The notes beneath the pieces are model-generated. The model was not told the DNA's origin, did not search any database, and worked only from the letters and a program-made list of their open reading frames with translations. DNA of 36,192 nt from Sphingomonas corticis. GTDB taxonomy: Bacteria > Pseudomonadota > Alphaproteobacteria > Sphingomonadales > Sphingomonadaceae. The stretch is from assembly GCF_012035195.1 (NCBI RefSeq), contig NZ_JAAVJH010000018.1:1-36192 (forward strand), read 5' to 3'. The translations under genes and the position numbers were made by a program. Below, piece by piece: positions 20,609-30,000 of the stretch. The stretch's first letter is position 1; the number at the start of each line of letters is the position of its first letter.

Positions 20609-20983
20609 ATGGAGGAGGCGTTCCGTGCCGCGCTGCTGGCCTACAACGGGCTGACGGCGCTCGTCGGCACCCGCATCGACTGGGGTGAGCGGGCTGGGCA
20701 GTTGCCCAGCATCCGTCTTCTGCTGGTCAGCGGCGTGCCGCTCTACACCTACGGCGGCCGGGTGAGCCTGACGCCGTATCGCGTCCAGGCGGACTGCTTC
20801 GGCGCGCGCTACGGCGTCGCCAAGGCCGTAGCGCGCGCCGTCCAGGGCGCCTGCGACACGCTGTCGCGCCCAGTCTGGGATGCCTGTTTCGTCGAAGCCG
20901 AGCGCGACGATCAGGAGAGGGATGCCGGTGGCACCCTCGTCCATCGCACCTCGCTCGATCTTCGCCTCTGGCACCACTCGTAA
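20609..20983 (+). CDS. Tail completion protein (DUF3168 family)
   Basis: A 124-residue protein, start chosen at MEEAFRAALLAYNGLTALVG. The opening 'RAALLA...LTALVGTRIDWG', 'PSIRLLLVSG' and then 'RVSLTPYRVQADCFGARYGV' with 'LVHRTSLDLRLWH' is the typical DUF3168/Gp17-like tail-completion pattern, including the final 'hrrs.Df.vWh'. These proteins form the tail terminator ring. Confidence 0.85.
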   Translation: MEEAFRAALLAYNGLTALVGTRIDWGERAGQLPSIRLLLVSGVPLYTYGGRVSLTPYRVQADCFGARYGVAKAVARAVQGACDTLSRPVWDACFVEAERDDQERDAGGTLVHRTSLDLRLWHHS

Positions 20984-20998
20984 GGAAGGAGTCCCGCT

Positions 20999-21433
20999 AT
21001 GCCCGCCACCACGGCCATCACCGGCCTCGGCATCAAGTTCGGCATCAAGGCCACGGCGAACGCCACGACCTACACCGACGTCGCCGAGGTCTTCGACATC
21101 ACCCCGCCGCAGGAGATGGACGACGAGATCGAGGCGACGCATTACCAGTCGCCGGACGGGTTCAAGGAGTTCATCGGCGGCCTCACCGATCCCGGCGAGT
21201 GCACCTTCTCGCTCAACTACGTGCCCGGCAACTCGGCGGAGCAGCTGATCCTGGCCACGAAGACGACGCGCAAGGCGCGCGGCGTCCGGCTGACCTGGCC
21301 GAACGGCTACACCTGGACGTTCGATCTGCTGATCCGCGGCTTCCAGCCCACCGCGCCGCTCAACGATCGGCTGACCGCCGAGGTGACCGGCCGCGTCAGC
21401 GGCTCGATCGCGCGCGCCGCGGCCAGCGTCTGA
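20999..21433 (+). CDS. Major tail tube protein
   Basis: A 144-residue protein behind a very strong ribosome binding site (GGAAGGAG at 20984-20991, seven bases from the ATG), fitting an abundant structural protein. The sequence has the tail-tube features 'ATNATTYTDVAEV..'-like: in detail 'YTDVAEVFDITPPQEMDDEI', 'YQSPDGFKEFIGGLTDPGEC' and 'FSLNYVPGNSAEQLI', then 'FDLLIRGFQPTAPLNDRLTA' and 'EVTGRVSGS'. These match the siphophage tail tube family. Its position before the chaperone pair and tape measure gene is canonical. Confidence 0.9.
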   Translation: MPATTAITGLGIKFGIKATANATTYTDVAEVFDITPPQEMDDEIEATHYQSPDGFKEFIGGLTDPGECTFSLNYVPGNSAEQLILATKTTRKARGVRLTWPNGYTWTFDLLIRGFQPTAPLNDRLTAEVTGRVSGSIARAAASV

Positions 21434-21444
21434 GGAACGGGCGC

Positions 21445-21804
21445 ATGGCAAACGCGATCAAGGGCGAGGTCAGCTTCCCGGCTGCCGGCAAGACGTGGAC
21501 GCTCGTCTACGACTTCAACGCCCTCTGCACGATCGAGAGCGAGCTGGCCGTCGACGTCGCGAGCGTCGGCGACCGGCTCGCAAGCCCCTCCATGATCCGG
21601 TCCGTGTTCCGGATCGGGCTGGAGGCGCGTCACGGCGCGATCTCCGACATCGAGGCCGGCAACCTCATCCACGACATGGGACCGGACGCTGCCGCCGACG
21701 TGATCGCGCGGGCGTTCAAGGCGGCCTTCCCCGACGCTGCGGCGAGTGCGGAGGGAAAGGCTCAGTCGAGGAAGAAGAAGCCTGGGACTGGTCCCGAGCG
21801 CTGA
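21445..21804 (+). CDS. Tail assembly chaperone, G-type (GTA gp10-like)
   Basis: A 119-residue protein made without frameshifting. 'VSFPAAGKTWTLVYDFNALC' and 'TIESELAVDVASVGDRLASP', then 'FRIGLEARHGAISDIEAGNL', correspond to the GTA tail-assembly chaperone family (GTA_TAC). The C-terminus after the slippery site is short and basic (SRKKKPGTGPER). Chaperones of this type coat the tape measure protein during tail assembly and are not in the virion. Ribosomes that slip at 21753-21759 make the longer G-GT form. Confidence 0.88.
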   Translation: MANAIKGEVSFPAAGKTWTLVYDFNALCTIESELAVDVASVGDRLASPSMIRSVFRIGLEARHGAISDIEAGNLIHDMGPDAAADVIARAFKAAFPDAAASAEGKAQSRKKKPGTGPER

Positions 21805-22103
21805 CGATCTGGGCGGAGCTGGACCTCGGCTCCCCCGATGCCTTCTGGCGATCCACGCCGCGGCAGATGCTCCTCCTGGCGGAGGGCAGGCGGCGAGCGG
21901 CGGAGGTGTCGCAGCAGGACCGCGCCTGGCTGGCTTGGCACATCGCCGCCTTCCAGCGCGCGAAGAAGATGCCGCGCCTGTCGGAACTGAGCGGGAAGAA
22001 GAAGGCCGCGGTGAAGCGGCGCCGCGGAATGTCGATCGACCAGCTGCAGACGATGGCCGCGATGTGGGCGGCGGCAACGCCGAAGGAAGGGGGTGACGTA
22101 TGA
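21445..22103 (+). CDS. G-GT tail assembly chaperone by programmed -1 frameshift
   Basis: The downstream frame, open from 21759 to the stop at 22101-22103, has no obvious start codon and ribosome binding site of its own, but continues the protein after the slip: ...E-G-K-G-S-V-E-E-E-E-A-W-D-W-S-R. The fusion would be 219 residues, 105 from the G part and 114 from the T part. The T part has 'PDAFWRSTPRQMLLLAEGRR', 'WLAWHIAAFQRAKKMPRLSE' and 'SIDQLQTMAAMWAAA', typical of the C-terminal half of GTA-type and siphophage chaperones. The stop overlaps the tape measure ATG by four bases. Confidence 0.8.
21753..21759 (+). promoter_or_regulatory. -1 ribosomal frameshift slippery site GGGAAAG
   Basis: The heptamer is in the correct phase (G-GGA-AAG, with GGA and AAG being codons of the zero frame). 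It is the same heptamer used by the lambda G/GT genes. The downstream overlap of the two frames (to 21804) would limit where slippage can occur, and this is the only canonical X-XXY-YYZ heptamer I see in it. Confidence 0.85.
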
Positions 22104-25100
22104 GCCAGGGAGCAGTGATCGGCGCGCTGCGCGGCGTCCTCGTCCTCGATGCCAGCGACTGGAGTCCGGCGATCAGCCGCGCGCGCGGCGATCTCAGTGG
22201 CCTCCGCGGCGCGCTGCAGGACGTCGCGCGCGTCGTGGAGAGCCTGGGGGAGAAGATGCGCTCCGCTGGCGTCGGCCTCACCGCCGGCATCAGCGCGCCG
22301 CTGGCGGCCGTGGCTGTCACATCGAACAAGGCGGCCAGCAGCTTCGAAGCCGCGATGAAGACGGTGGAGAGCGCGCTTGGGCGCGTCAGCGGCCGGGAGC
22401 TGAAGGCGCTCTCCGATCAGGCGCGCGCGCTCGGTCCCGCCGTGGGGAAGAGCGCCGTGGAGGCGGTGGAGGGCATGGACGCGCTCGCACGCGCCGGCCT
22501 CAACACGTCGCAGATCCTGGGCGGCGGGCTGAAGAGTACGCTCGACCTCGCGGCGGCCGGCATGGCGGATGTTGCGCCTTCCGCGGCGCTCGTCACCGAC
22601 GCGATGGGACAGTTCAAGCTGACCGCCTCGCAGCTGCCCTACGTCGTCGGCAGCGTCGTCGGCGCGCTCGACGCCAGCAAGTTCGGCTTCGTCGATTTCC
22701 AGCAAGCGGTCGCGCAGGGGGGCGGCGCGGCGGCCTCGGCGAGCATGAGCTTCCGCGATTTCTCCACCGCCATCGCCGCGACCAGCACGCAGTTCTCCAG
22801 CGGCAGCGACGCCGGCACGAGCTTTAAGACCTACCTGTCCCGCCTGGTGCCCGCCTCCAATGAGGCCGCCGCGGCGATGAAGGCGCTCAACATCAACTTC
22901 TTCGACGCGGACGGGCGGATGAAGCCGCTCGCCGATCAGGCCGAGCTGCTGAAGACGGCCTTCGCCGGGCTGTCCGACGAGACGAAGAAGTCGGCGCTGA
23001 CGAAGATCTTCGGCGACGATGCGTTTCGCACCGCGCTCGGCCTCATGGAGCAGGGGCGGCAGGGCGTCGAGCGCCTGCAGGAGACGATCGCGAAGGGTGA
23101 CGTCGAGGGCAAGATCGCCAAGCGCCTCGAAGGCGAGGCTGCCGCGGCGAACCGCCTGTCGAACGCGTGGGAGTCGGTGCGCATCTCGATCGGTCAGGCG
23201 GGGCTGACCGAACTCATCACGTCGGTGAAGAACGCCTTCGCCGGTATGCTGGAGTCGTTCGCCGCGGCACCCCCGCTGATCCTGAAGATCGGCGTGGCCT
23301 TCGGCGCCATCGCCGCGGCGGCCGGCCCCCTCCTGCTGGTGCTGACGCAGATCGGCGCGTTCATCATTCCGCTCGTCGCTGCTCGCTTCGGCCTCCTCGG
23401 TCTCGCGCTCAGCGCGCTGGTCAATCCGCTCGGCACCGTCGCCATGCTGGTGGCGCGGCTCATCACCACCTTCGCGCAGGGCGCCATCATCGCTCGCACC
23501 GCGGCGTTGATGGCGGGTCTGCTGTCGCCGATGATCGTGGTGACCGCCGCGCTGACCGCGCTGACCTACGCCTGGCAGGCCAACGAGGCGCGGGTCGCCG
23601 CTTCTCGCGCCGAGCAGGACCGCCTGCGCAACACCATGAACGGCGCGAAGCCAGCGCTCGACAAGGTGGCGCTCGCGGTCGCCGACATGACCGGCAAGAC
23701 GGGGGAGGCGGCGAAGGCGGCGCGCGACCATGCCAACGCGCTGCTGTCGGAGGCGCGGGCGGCCGTGATCGCGGCGCAGGCGCTCGCGCGCAAGCGGATC
23801 GCCGCGGCGCAGGCGGCCGTCACCGACGCGAAGACGAAGAAGGCCGAGGTAGATGAGCGCGTGTCGCGCGGCGGCTTCCTGTCGAAGGGCGTCAACGCGG
23901 GCGCCCGGATCGAAGCGGTGAACGCGGAGAAGGCGGCGCGGCTGGCGGTTGAGGAGATGAACGCCGCTGCCGATGGCTTCCAGCAGGCGAAGAGTGCCTG
24001 GTCCGACATGAACAAGGCGATCAACGCGCCAGCCCCCACCGTGCGGACGGTCAGCCTCGAAGAGGTCAAGGCGCCGAAGACGCCGAAGGTCGCGAAGACG
24101 GCGGTGCCGGGAGGCACCTACGCGGCCGAGAACCGCGAGCAGCTGCAGCTCCAGGCCGACCTCGACACGGCGCGGGCGCGCGGCGACCGGGCGGCCGAGA
24201 AGGCGTTGCAGGATCGCATGGCGCTCTCGCAGCAGATCGAGGCCTATCAGCGCACCGGCCTTTCGCTCGACCAGGCGCGCGTCGCCGCGCAGCGAGACAT
24301 GTCCGCCATTGCCACGGCGCGTGGCGAAGCGGTCGCGCGCGAGATTGCCGAGACGCAGGCGGCCGTGGCCGTCGAGGCCGCGCGGCTCGGCGCCGATCAG
24401 CAGGTGATCGAGGCGCTGGAGCGGCAGGAAGAGCTGAAGCGCCGGATCGCCAGCTATTACGAGCTGACGAAGAACCTCGCCGAGGCGACCCGGCTGGCCG
24501 AGGCCGACCAGGCAAAGATCGACGGCGCGCGAGCGGCGGTGCGCCAGCGCTGGTTCAAAGACGATGCGCGGGACCGCGCCGTGCAGCTGGCGCAGGCTCG
24601 TGGCGACAGCGAAGAGCGCATTCGGCAACTCCAGCGCGAAGTGGAGCTGCGCCAGCGTGCGCGCGACCTGCAGGGGCAGGGCGTCCCGGAAGCGGATGCC
24701 ATGGCTCGCGCCACCACGGAGTGGGACGAGGAGAACCGCGCCCGCATGGTCGGCAACGTCCGCGCGACCTTCCAGGAGGGCATGCGCGCGGCGATGGACG
24801 GGAACATCGGCGACTTCATGAAGAACTGGTGGCGTGACCGCGTGGCGAAGGGGATGGAGGAGGCGATCAACTCGCTCGCCGACCTCGTGTCGCGGCTGTT
24901 CTCCAACATCGGCAAGGGCGCCAGCGGCGGATCCTCGGGCGGCGGCATCCTTGGCGCGCTCGGGTCCGTGTTCGGCTTGATCGCCGGCGCCAAGGGCAAG
25001 TCGGGCGGCTTCACCAATGTGCCCGCGTTCAACATCGCCCCGCCGATCGTGGCGCCGATCGACGTCACGTCCTCGCTGCCGGGCTTTGCGACCGGCGGGT

Positions 25101-25366
25101 CGTTCCGCGTCGGCGGGATGTCGGGGGTGGACCGCAATGTCATCGCCTTCCGGGCCACGAAGGGCGAGATGGTGGACATCCGGAAGCCTGGTGCCGACGC
25201 CGGTGTCCAGCGCCTGATGGTCGTTCCATCGCCCTATTTCGACGTCGCCGCGGCCGACGCTGCAGCCCCGTCGATCCAGCAGATGGGCGTCCGCGCTGCG
25301 GCCGGCGGTAGCGCGATGGCGCGTGCCGACATGGCCCGCTCGGCTCGGCGGAAGATCCGCCGATGA
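22100..25366 (+). CDS. Tail tape measure protein
   Basis: A 1088-residue protein that sets tail length and enters the host envelope on infection. The N-terminal third (about 30-380) has the TP901-type tape measure features: 'FEAAMKTVESALGRVSGREL', 'ALARAGLNTSQILGGGLKST', 'LTKIFGDDAFRTALGLMEQG'. Hydrophobic membrane-like segments occupy about 385-495 (LILKIGVAFGAIAAAAGPLL, VTAALTALTYAWQA). A long Ala/Glu/Arg/Gln-rich coiled-coil region runs from about 500 to 900. The C-terminus is Gly-rich (GASGGSSGGGILGALGSVFG) then 'LPGFATGGSFRVGGMSGVDR' and 'NVIAFRATKGEMVDIRKPG', the usual tape-measure tail. Coupled to the chaperone and to the next gene. Confidence 0.95.
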   Translation: MSQGAVIGALRGVLVLDASDWSPAISRARGDLSGLRGALQDVARVVESLGEKMRSAGVGLTAGISAPLAAVAVTSNKAASSFEAAMKTVESALGRVSGRELKALSDQARALGPAVGKSAVEAVEGMDALARAGLNTSQILGGGLKSTLDLAAAGMADVAPSAALVTDAMGQFKLTASQLPYVVGSVVGALDASKFGFVDFQQAVAQGGGAAASASMSFRDFSTAIAATSTQFSSGSDAGTSFKTYLSRLVPASNEAAAAMKALNINFFDADGRMKPLADQAELLKTAFAGLSDETKKSALTKIFGDDAFRTALGLMEQGRQGVERLQETIAKGDVEGKIAKRLEGEAAAANRLSNAWESVRISIGQAGLTELITSVKNAFAGMLESFAAAPPLILKIGVAFGAIAAAAGPLLLVLTQIGAFIIPLVAARFGLLGLALSALVNPLGTVAMLVARLITTFAQGAIIARTAALMAGLLSPMIVVTAALTALTYAWQANEARVAASRAEQDRLRNTMNGAKPALDKVALAVADMTGKTGEAAKAARDHANALLSEARAAVIAAQALARKRIAAAQAAVTDAKTKKAEVDERVSRGGFLSKGVNAGARIEAVNAEKAARLAVEEMNAAADGFQQAKSAWSDMNKAINAPAPTVRTVSLEEVKAPKTPKVAKTAVPGGTYAAENREQLQLQADLDTARARGDRAAEKALQDRMALSQQIEAYQRTGLSLDQARVAAQRDMSAIATARGEAVAREIAETQAAVAVEAARLGADQQVIEALERQEELKRRIASYYELTKNLAEATRLAEADQAKIDGARAAVRQRWFKDDARDRAVQLAQARGDSEERIRQLQREVELRQRARDLQGQGVPEADAMARATTEWDEENRARMVGNVRATFQEGMRAAMDGNIGDFMKNWWRDRVAKGMEEAINSLADLVSRLFSNIGKGASGGSSGGGILGALGSVFGLIAGAKGKSGGFTNVPAFNIAPPIVAPIDVTSSLPGFATGGSFRVGGMSGVDRNVIAFRATKGEMVDIRKPGADAGVQRLMVVPSPYFDVAAADAAAPSIQQMGVRAAAGGSAMARADMARSARRKIRR

Positions 25367-25968
25367 GCGTGTTGCTGCCCACCACGCCCAGCCCGACCGA
25401 TGGGACCGAGCCGTCCTATCTCGATTGGGGTGGCACCCTACGGCCGATCTTCGGCGGCTCGCTGCAGAAGCTGCGCCGGCTCGGCGATCGGTTCGCGCTG
25501 TCGGTCGTGATGCCGCCCATGTTCACCGCGGAGGCGGGCATGCTGTGGGTGGCGCGGCTGATCGCGGCGCGGCGCGCGGGCGGGGCGGTGCTGCCCTGGC
25601 CACAGCCGGGCTTCACGCCGCCACCCTCGGGTGCACCTCGCGTCGCCGGCGCCGGGCAGAGCGGCTCGCTGCTGACGATCGAGGGGTTCAATCCCGTCGA
25701 CTACCTCGTCCGCGAAGGCCAGTTCTTCTCCATCATCCACGGCGGTCGCCGCTACCTCCACCAGGCGGCGGAAAGCCGGGCCGCGGTTGACGGTAGAATT
25801 ACCGCCCTGGCGATCCAGCCCATGCTCCGCATCTCGCCCGCGAACCTCGCCGTCTGCGAGTTCGACGAGCCGAAGATCGAGGGCATGCTGGGTGGCGACG
25901 AACAGACGTGGACGCCCAGCACCGCGCGCACGATCGGCCTGACCTTCAGCATCACGGAGACCAAATGA
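25363..25968 (+). CDS. Distal tail protein candidate
   Basis: A 201-residue, beta-rich protein coupled to the tape measure gene. 'YLDWGGTLRPIFGGSLQKLR', 'RFALSVVMPPMFTAEAGMLW', 'PWPQPGFTPPPSGAPRVAGA' and 'LREGQFFSIIHGGRRYLHQ'-like text (read as 'YLVREGQFFSIIHGGRRYLH') suggest a compact beta domain as in distal tail hub proteins. The C-terminal 'ARTIGLTFSITET' also reads as a strand typical of such proteins. In RcGTA-like tails the gene after the tape measure encodes the distal tail protein. The family is not certain; the position is the main support. Confidence 0.65.
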   Translation: MSVLLPTTPSPTDGTEPSYLDWGGTLRPIFGGSLQKLRRLGDRFALSVVMPPMFTAEAGMLWVARLIAARRAGGAVLPWPQPGFTPPPSGAPRVAGAGQSGSLLTIEGFNPVDYLVREGQFFSIIHGGRRYLHQAAESRAAVDGRITALAIQPMLRISPANLAVCEFDEPKIEGMLGGDEQTWTPSTARTIGLTFSITETK

Positions 25969-26633
25969 GCCAGCTGACGCCGCAGCTCGACGCGAAGCTG
26001 CGCACCGATGCGCCCGTCGTCTTCGGCGCGGTGACGGTTTCGCTGCCGGACTATGAGGTGAACCTGCTCGACGGCTCCGGCGTGCTGGCGTTCGGCGGCC
26101 GGACCTACGTCGGAGACGACGCCACCTTCGGCACGATCTCCGAAGTCGAAGACCTGACCGATGGCGCCGGCGACAGCGCGCCCGCGTTCAGCATGACGCT
26201 GCTGCCGGCGAGCGACGCAGCAGCGGCGACGCTCGCCCGCCCGCAGATGCAAGGCTCGCCCGTCATGGTGTGGATCGGCGCGGTCGACGAGCTGACGGGC
26301 ATGGCCGTGCCCGACCCGCACCTGATCTTCGTGGGCGAACTCGACGTGCCGACGCTCCGATCGTCGGAGCATGGCCGCGCGCTCGACTATGAAGTGACCT
26401 CGGTCTTCGAACGACTGTTCGAGGATGACGAGAGCGCGCGCCTGTCGCCCGGTCACCACCGCAGCATCTTCCCGAATGAGGCGGGGCTGGATTACGTGAC
26501 CGGCGTGTCCCAGCCGGTCTACTGGGGAATCGCGGGCAATCCGTCCGCGATCTCCTACCAGAACGGCGCTGGGCTGCTCGGCGGGGTGGGCGGCGTCTTC
26601 CTCGATCGCATCGCGGAGATGCAGTCGCGATGA
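25965..26633 (+). CDS. Tail hub / baseplate protein (DUF2163-like position)
   Basis: A 222-residue protein starting MSQLTPQLDAKLRTDAPVVF. 'LAFGGRTYVGDDATFGTISE' and 'VEDLTDGAGDSAPAFSMTLL' followed by 'HLIFVGELDVPTLRSSEHGR' and 'YEVTSVFERLFEDDESARLS' look like a hub protein with the 'F.G...D' strand-turn pattern. The ending 'AAGNPSAISYQNGAGLLGG'-like Gly-rich tail (read as 'GNPSAISYQNGAGLLGGVGG') precedes the peptidase gene. Gene order (tape measure, distal tail, this gene, peptidase, tip) follows the RcGTA gp11-gp15 scheme. The functional name is by synteny. Confidence 0.65.
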   Translation: MSQLTPQLDAKLRTDAPVVFGAVTVSLPDYEVNLLDGSGVLAFGGRTYVGDDATFGTISEVEDLTDGAGDSAPAFSMTLLPASDAAAATLARPQMQGSPVMVWIGAVDELTGMAVPDPHLIFVGELDVPTLRSSEHGRALDYEVTSVFERLFEDDESARLSPGHHRSIFPNEAGLDYVTGVSQPVYWGIAGNPSAISYQNGAGLLGGVGGVFLDRIAEMQSR

Positions 26634-27061
26634 CCGATCCGCTGGTGAGGCGCACGGCCGCGGCGCAGAAGACGCTCGACACCTGGTCCAAGCGGCCGAT
26701 GAAGCTGGGGTCTTCCGACTGCGTCCGTATGGCCGCCAGCCACCTGCGGCTGCTGGGCTACAAGGTGCGGCTTCCGAACTCCGGCTCGTACCGGACCGTG
26801 CGGAGCGCCACGAAGGCGCTCCAGGCGGCCGGCTACGCCAGCCTGGAGCAGGCGCTCGACGCGCATGGCCTGGAACGGATCGCCCCGGCCGCGGCGATCG
26901 TGGGCGACATCCTGATGCTGCCCGGCGTCGACAAGCTGGGCGGCCTGACGGTCGCGCTTGGCAACGGCCGCGTCGTCGGCTGGCACGAGTGCGCGGCCGG
27001 CGGGGCGGTGGTGCTGCAGCCGGTCGAATACGTCGCCGCCTGGCGCGCCGATCCGCGGTAG
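26630..27061 (+). CDS. NlpC/P60-like tail protein (DUF6950-type)
   Basis: A 143-residue protein. 'WSKRPMKLGSSDCVRMAASH' gives Cys31 in the position of an NlpC/P60 nucleophile (W....G..DC..la), and 'NGRVVGWHECAAGG' gives a His119 that could be the catalytic base. 'AAAIVGDILMLPGVDKLGGL' matches the conserved 'p.pGDi.ll' loop. In GTA-like tails this gene encodes the peptidoglycan peptidase carried at the tip. The short length and degenerate His region make activity uncertain; DUF6950 members are often annotated as non-catalytic relatives. Confidence 0.75.
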   Translation: MTDPLVRRTAAAQKTLDTWSKRPMKLGSSDCVRMAASHLRLLGYKVRLPNSGSYRTVRSATKALQAAGYASLEQALDAHGLERIAPAAAIVGDILMLPGVDKLGGLTVALGNGRVVGWHECAAGGAVVLQPVEYVAAWRADPR

Positions 27062-27070
27062 GAGCTGGCC

Positions 27071-30000
27071 ATGTCCAAGGTGGCGAAGACCGCGGCGATG
27101 GTTGTCGGCGCGGTGGCCCTGGTCGCGACCGGCGTGGGCGCGGCGATCGGCGCCGGCACGATCATCGCGGCAGGTGTCTCGGTTGGCACCGTCGCGACCG
27201 TCGCCAACGTGGTGGCAGGGGCGCTGACGATCGCGTCGGCGGTGACCGCGCTCAAGCCTTCGTCCACCGTGTCCGGCTCGCAGACCAGCTTCTCGGCCAA
27301 CCCCGATGACGCGCTGCCGCTCGCGATTGGCCGCACGGGGACCGCCGGCAAGATCACCTACCGCATCGGCTTCGACACGCGCGACGCGGGCGACAATGAT
27401 CGGCAGGCGTTCGTCGTCACGCTGTCCGTGGGACCGATCGCGGCCATCGAGGGGCAGACCGTCGACCAGGCGCCGGTCACCTACTCGGGCAGCGGGGCGG
27501 CGGTCGGTTCTTACGCGGGATGGATGTGGAGCCGCGCCCAGCTCGGCGCGCTGCCGGAGGCGTCCGCGCTCGGCTTCGGCACCGGCGCCGGCACGCCGCC
27601 CGGCTGGACCAGTCAGCACAAGCTGTCGGGCAAGGCGGCGGTGACCTGGACGCTGCGCTTCGACACGAAGGGCAAGATGTTCCAGGGCGGCGTGCCCGCG
27701 CCCATGTGGGTCGTGCGAGGCATCGCCTGCTACGATCCGACGAAGGACAGCACCTATCCCGGCGGCAGCGGACCGCACCGCATGGCCGATCCCGCCGACC
27801 GCGCGGCCTACGACGCTGCGATGGACACCTGGGAGTATAGCGAGGATCCGTACCTGCTCGCGATGCGGTGGGCGCACGGCATCTACCAGCGTGACCGGAG
27901 CAACCCGGCGTCGACCTACGAGCGCGTCATGGGGATCGGCGCGCCGTGGGCGATGATCGACGTCGCCGCCTTCGTCGAAGGTCGCAACCTCGCCATGGCG
28001 AACGGCTGGAAGGCCGGGGGCATCATCTATTCCACGGACGGCAAGTGGGACACGATGAAGCGCATCCTCCAGGCGGGAATGGGCGAGCCGCTGGCGCTCG
28101 GCGCTCGGATCAGCTGCCTGGTCAACACGCCGAAGGTCAGCCTCGCCACGATCACCGCCGATGATGTGGTCGGCGCGGCCAGCGTGGGCGGAACACAGCC
28201 GCGGCGCGACCGGATCAACACCATCACGCCGCGCTATCGGCTGGAGGCGAACAACTGGCAGTTCCTGCCCGGCCCGCCGATCAGCGTGGCGAGGCACGTC
28301 ACCGAGGATCGCGGCAAGCGGTCGCGGCTTCAGGACTATCCGTTCATCCAATCGACGGCGCAGGTCGCGACCGCGGTCCGCTACGACATCGAGAACGCGC
28401 GCGAGTTCGGGCCGATCGTCCTGCCGCTGAAGCTCGTGTGGATGGGCTTCAAGCCCGGCGACTGCGTCACGGCGACGCTGCCGGAGCTGGGGCTGAACGC
28501 ACAGCCCATCCTGCTGCTCAATCGAGACCTTGCCCCGGCAGGCGGCATCGTCACCATGACGGCGCGCTCGGAGACGGCCGAAAAGCATCCGTTCGCGTTG
28601 GGGCAGACCACCACGCCGCCCGCAACGCCGGGCGTGACCGCACCGCCCCTCGTCCCCGTGCCGCGTGACGGGGACTGGGCGCTGACCGCGCTGCCCGCAA
28701 CGGCGCAGCTCGTCACGCCCACGTTGGCGATCACCGGCGCCGCGGCGGCAAACGTCGACGGCATCGTCTTCGAATACCGTGTCTTCGACAGCGGGCAGCT
28801 GTGGACGGCAGCGGGCAGCGACGCGGCGGCAGCGACCTACCGAGAGATCACCGGACTACGTGCAGGGACCGATTACGAGATAGCGGTCAGCTACACGAAG
28901 CGGGGCATCTCCGGAGACAGGCGCATCATCGGGCCGGTCACCACGGCGATCGTGTCGGTAGCAGGTGAGCAGGGCGTGCCCGGTCCTCCGGGTGCCAACG
29001 GCCAGACGAGCTACGTGCATTTCGCCTATGCCAACGCAGCGGATGGCTCGGTCGATTTCACCACAGGCGACGCCGGCGGGCGCTTCTACGTCGGCGTCTA
29101 CGTCGACTTCAGCCCGGCCGACAGCGATGATCCCGCGGCGTACACCTGGTCGCTTCAGCGCGGCGCCAACGGCGCGAACGGCATCCCAGGGCCGCCCGGC
29201 GCAAACGGCCTGCCGAGCTATGTCCACATCGCGTATGCGAACAGCGCGAATGGGCAGGCAGACTTCCACGTCTCCGACCCGACCGGACGGACGTACATCG
29301 GTGTCTATTCCGACCAGACGCTGGCCGACAGCGATGATCCCGCGGCGTACACTTGGTCGCTGATCAAGGGGGCCGATGGCGTGCCGGGCGCGCAGGGTCC
29401 GCAGGGATTGCCCGGCACGAACGGAACGCCGGGTGCGCCGGGCGCTCCTGGGGCTAGTGGCGCCACCAGCTACGTTCATTTCGCCTATGCCGACAGCGCG
29501 GACGGATCGGTCAACTTCACCACGGGTGCGGCTGAGGGGCGCTACTACGTCGGCGTCTACGTGGACTTCGTCGAAGCCGACAGCGGCAATGCGTCCTCGT
29601 ATACATGGTCCCTGCTCCGGGGCGCGAACGGCGCGAACGGCATCCAGGGTCCGCCGGGAGCGAACGGGCAGACGACCTACGTGCACGTCGCGTATGCCAG
29701 CAGCGCGGACGGATCGGTCGACTTCAGCGTCGATGATCCGACCGGCCGGACGTACATCGGGGTCCGCACCGACTATGTGCTGGCCGACAGCGGCTTCTAT
29801 GGCGATTACACATGGTCGCTGATCAAGGGCGCGGATGGCGCACCGGGCAGCCCTGGCAGCCCCGGCAGCCCCGGCGCGCCTGGTGATCCGGGTGCACCCG
29901 GCACGCCCGGCGCGCCCGGTGCGCCCGGTGCGCCCGGCCCGCAGGGGCCTTCGGGCGTCACGGCGCCGAAGCCTGTGCAGATCGGCACGGGCACCAGTAA

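Noticed and set aside
21716..24628. A 970-codon minus-strand frame opposite the tape measure gene
   Set aside because: Same GC artefact; low-complexity Arg/Gly/Leu-rich translation without motifs and no start signal.
26555..28588. A 677-codon minus-strand frame opposite the peptidase and tip genes
   Set aside because: Shadow frame; it conflicts with the well supported plus-strand genes and has no domain.
29006..29956. Tail tip repeats considered as a diversity-generating retroelement variable region or a CRISPR-like array
   Set aside because: No reverse transcriptase or template repeat is present in the window. The repeats are long, coding and separated by collagen-like linkers rather than by short unique spacers.
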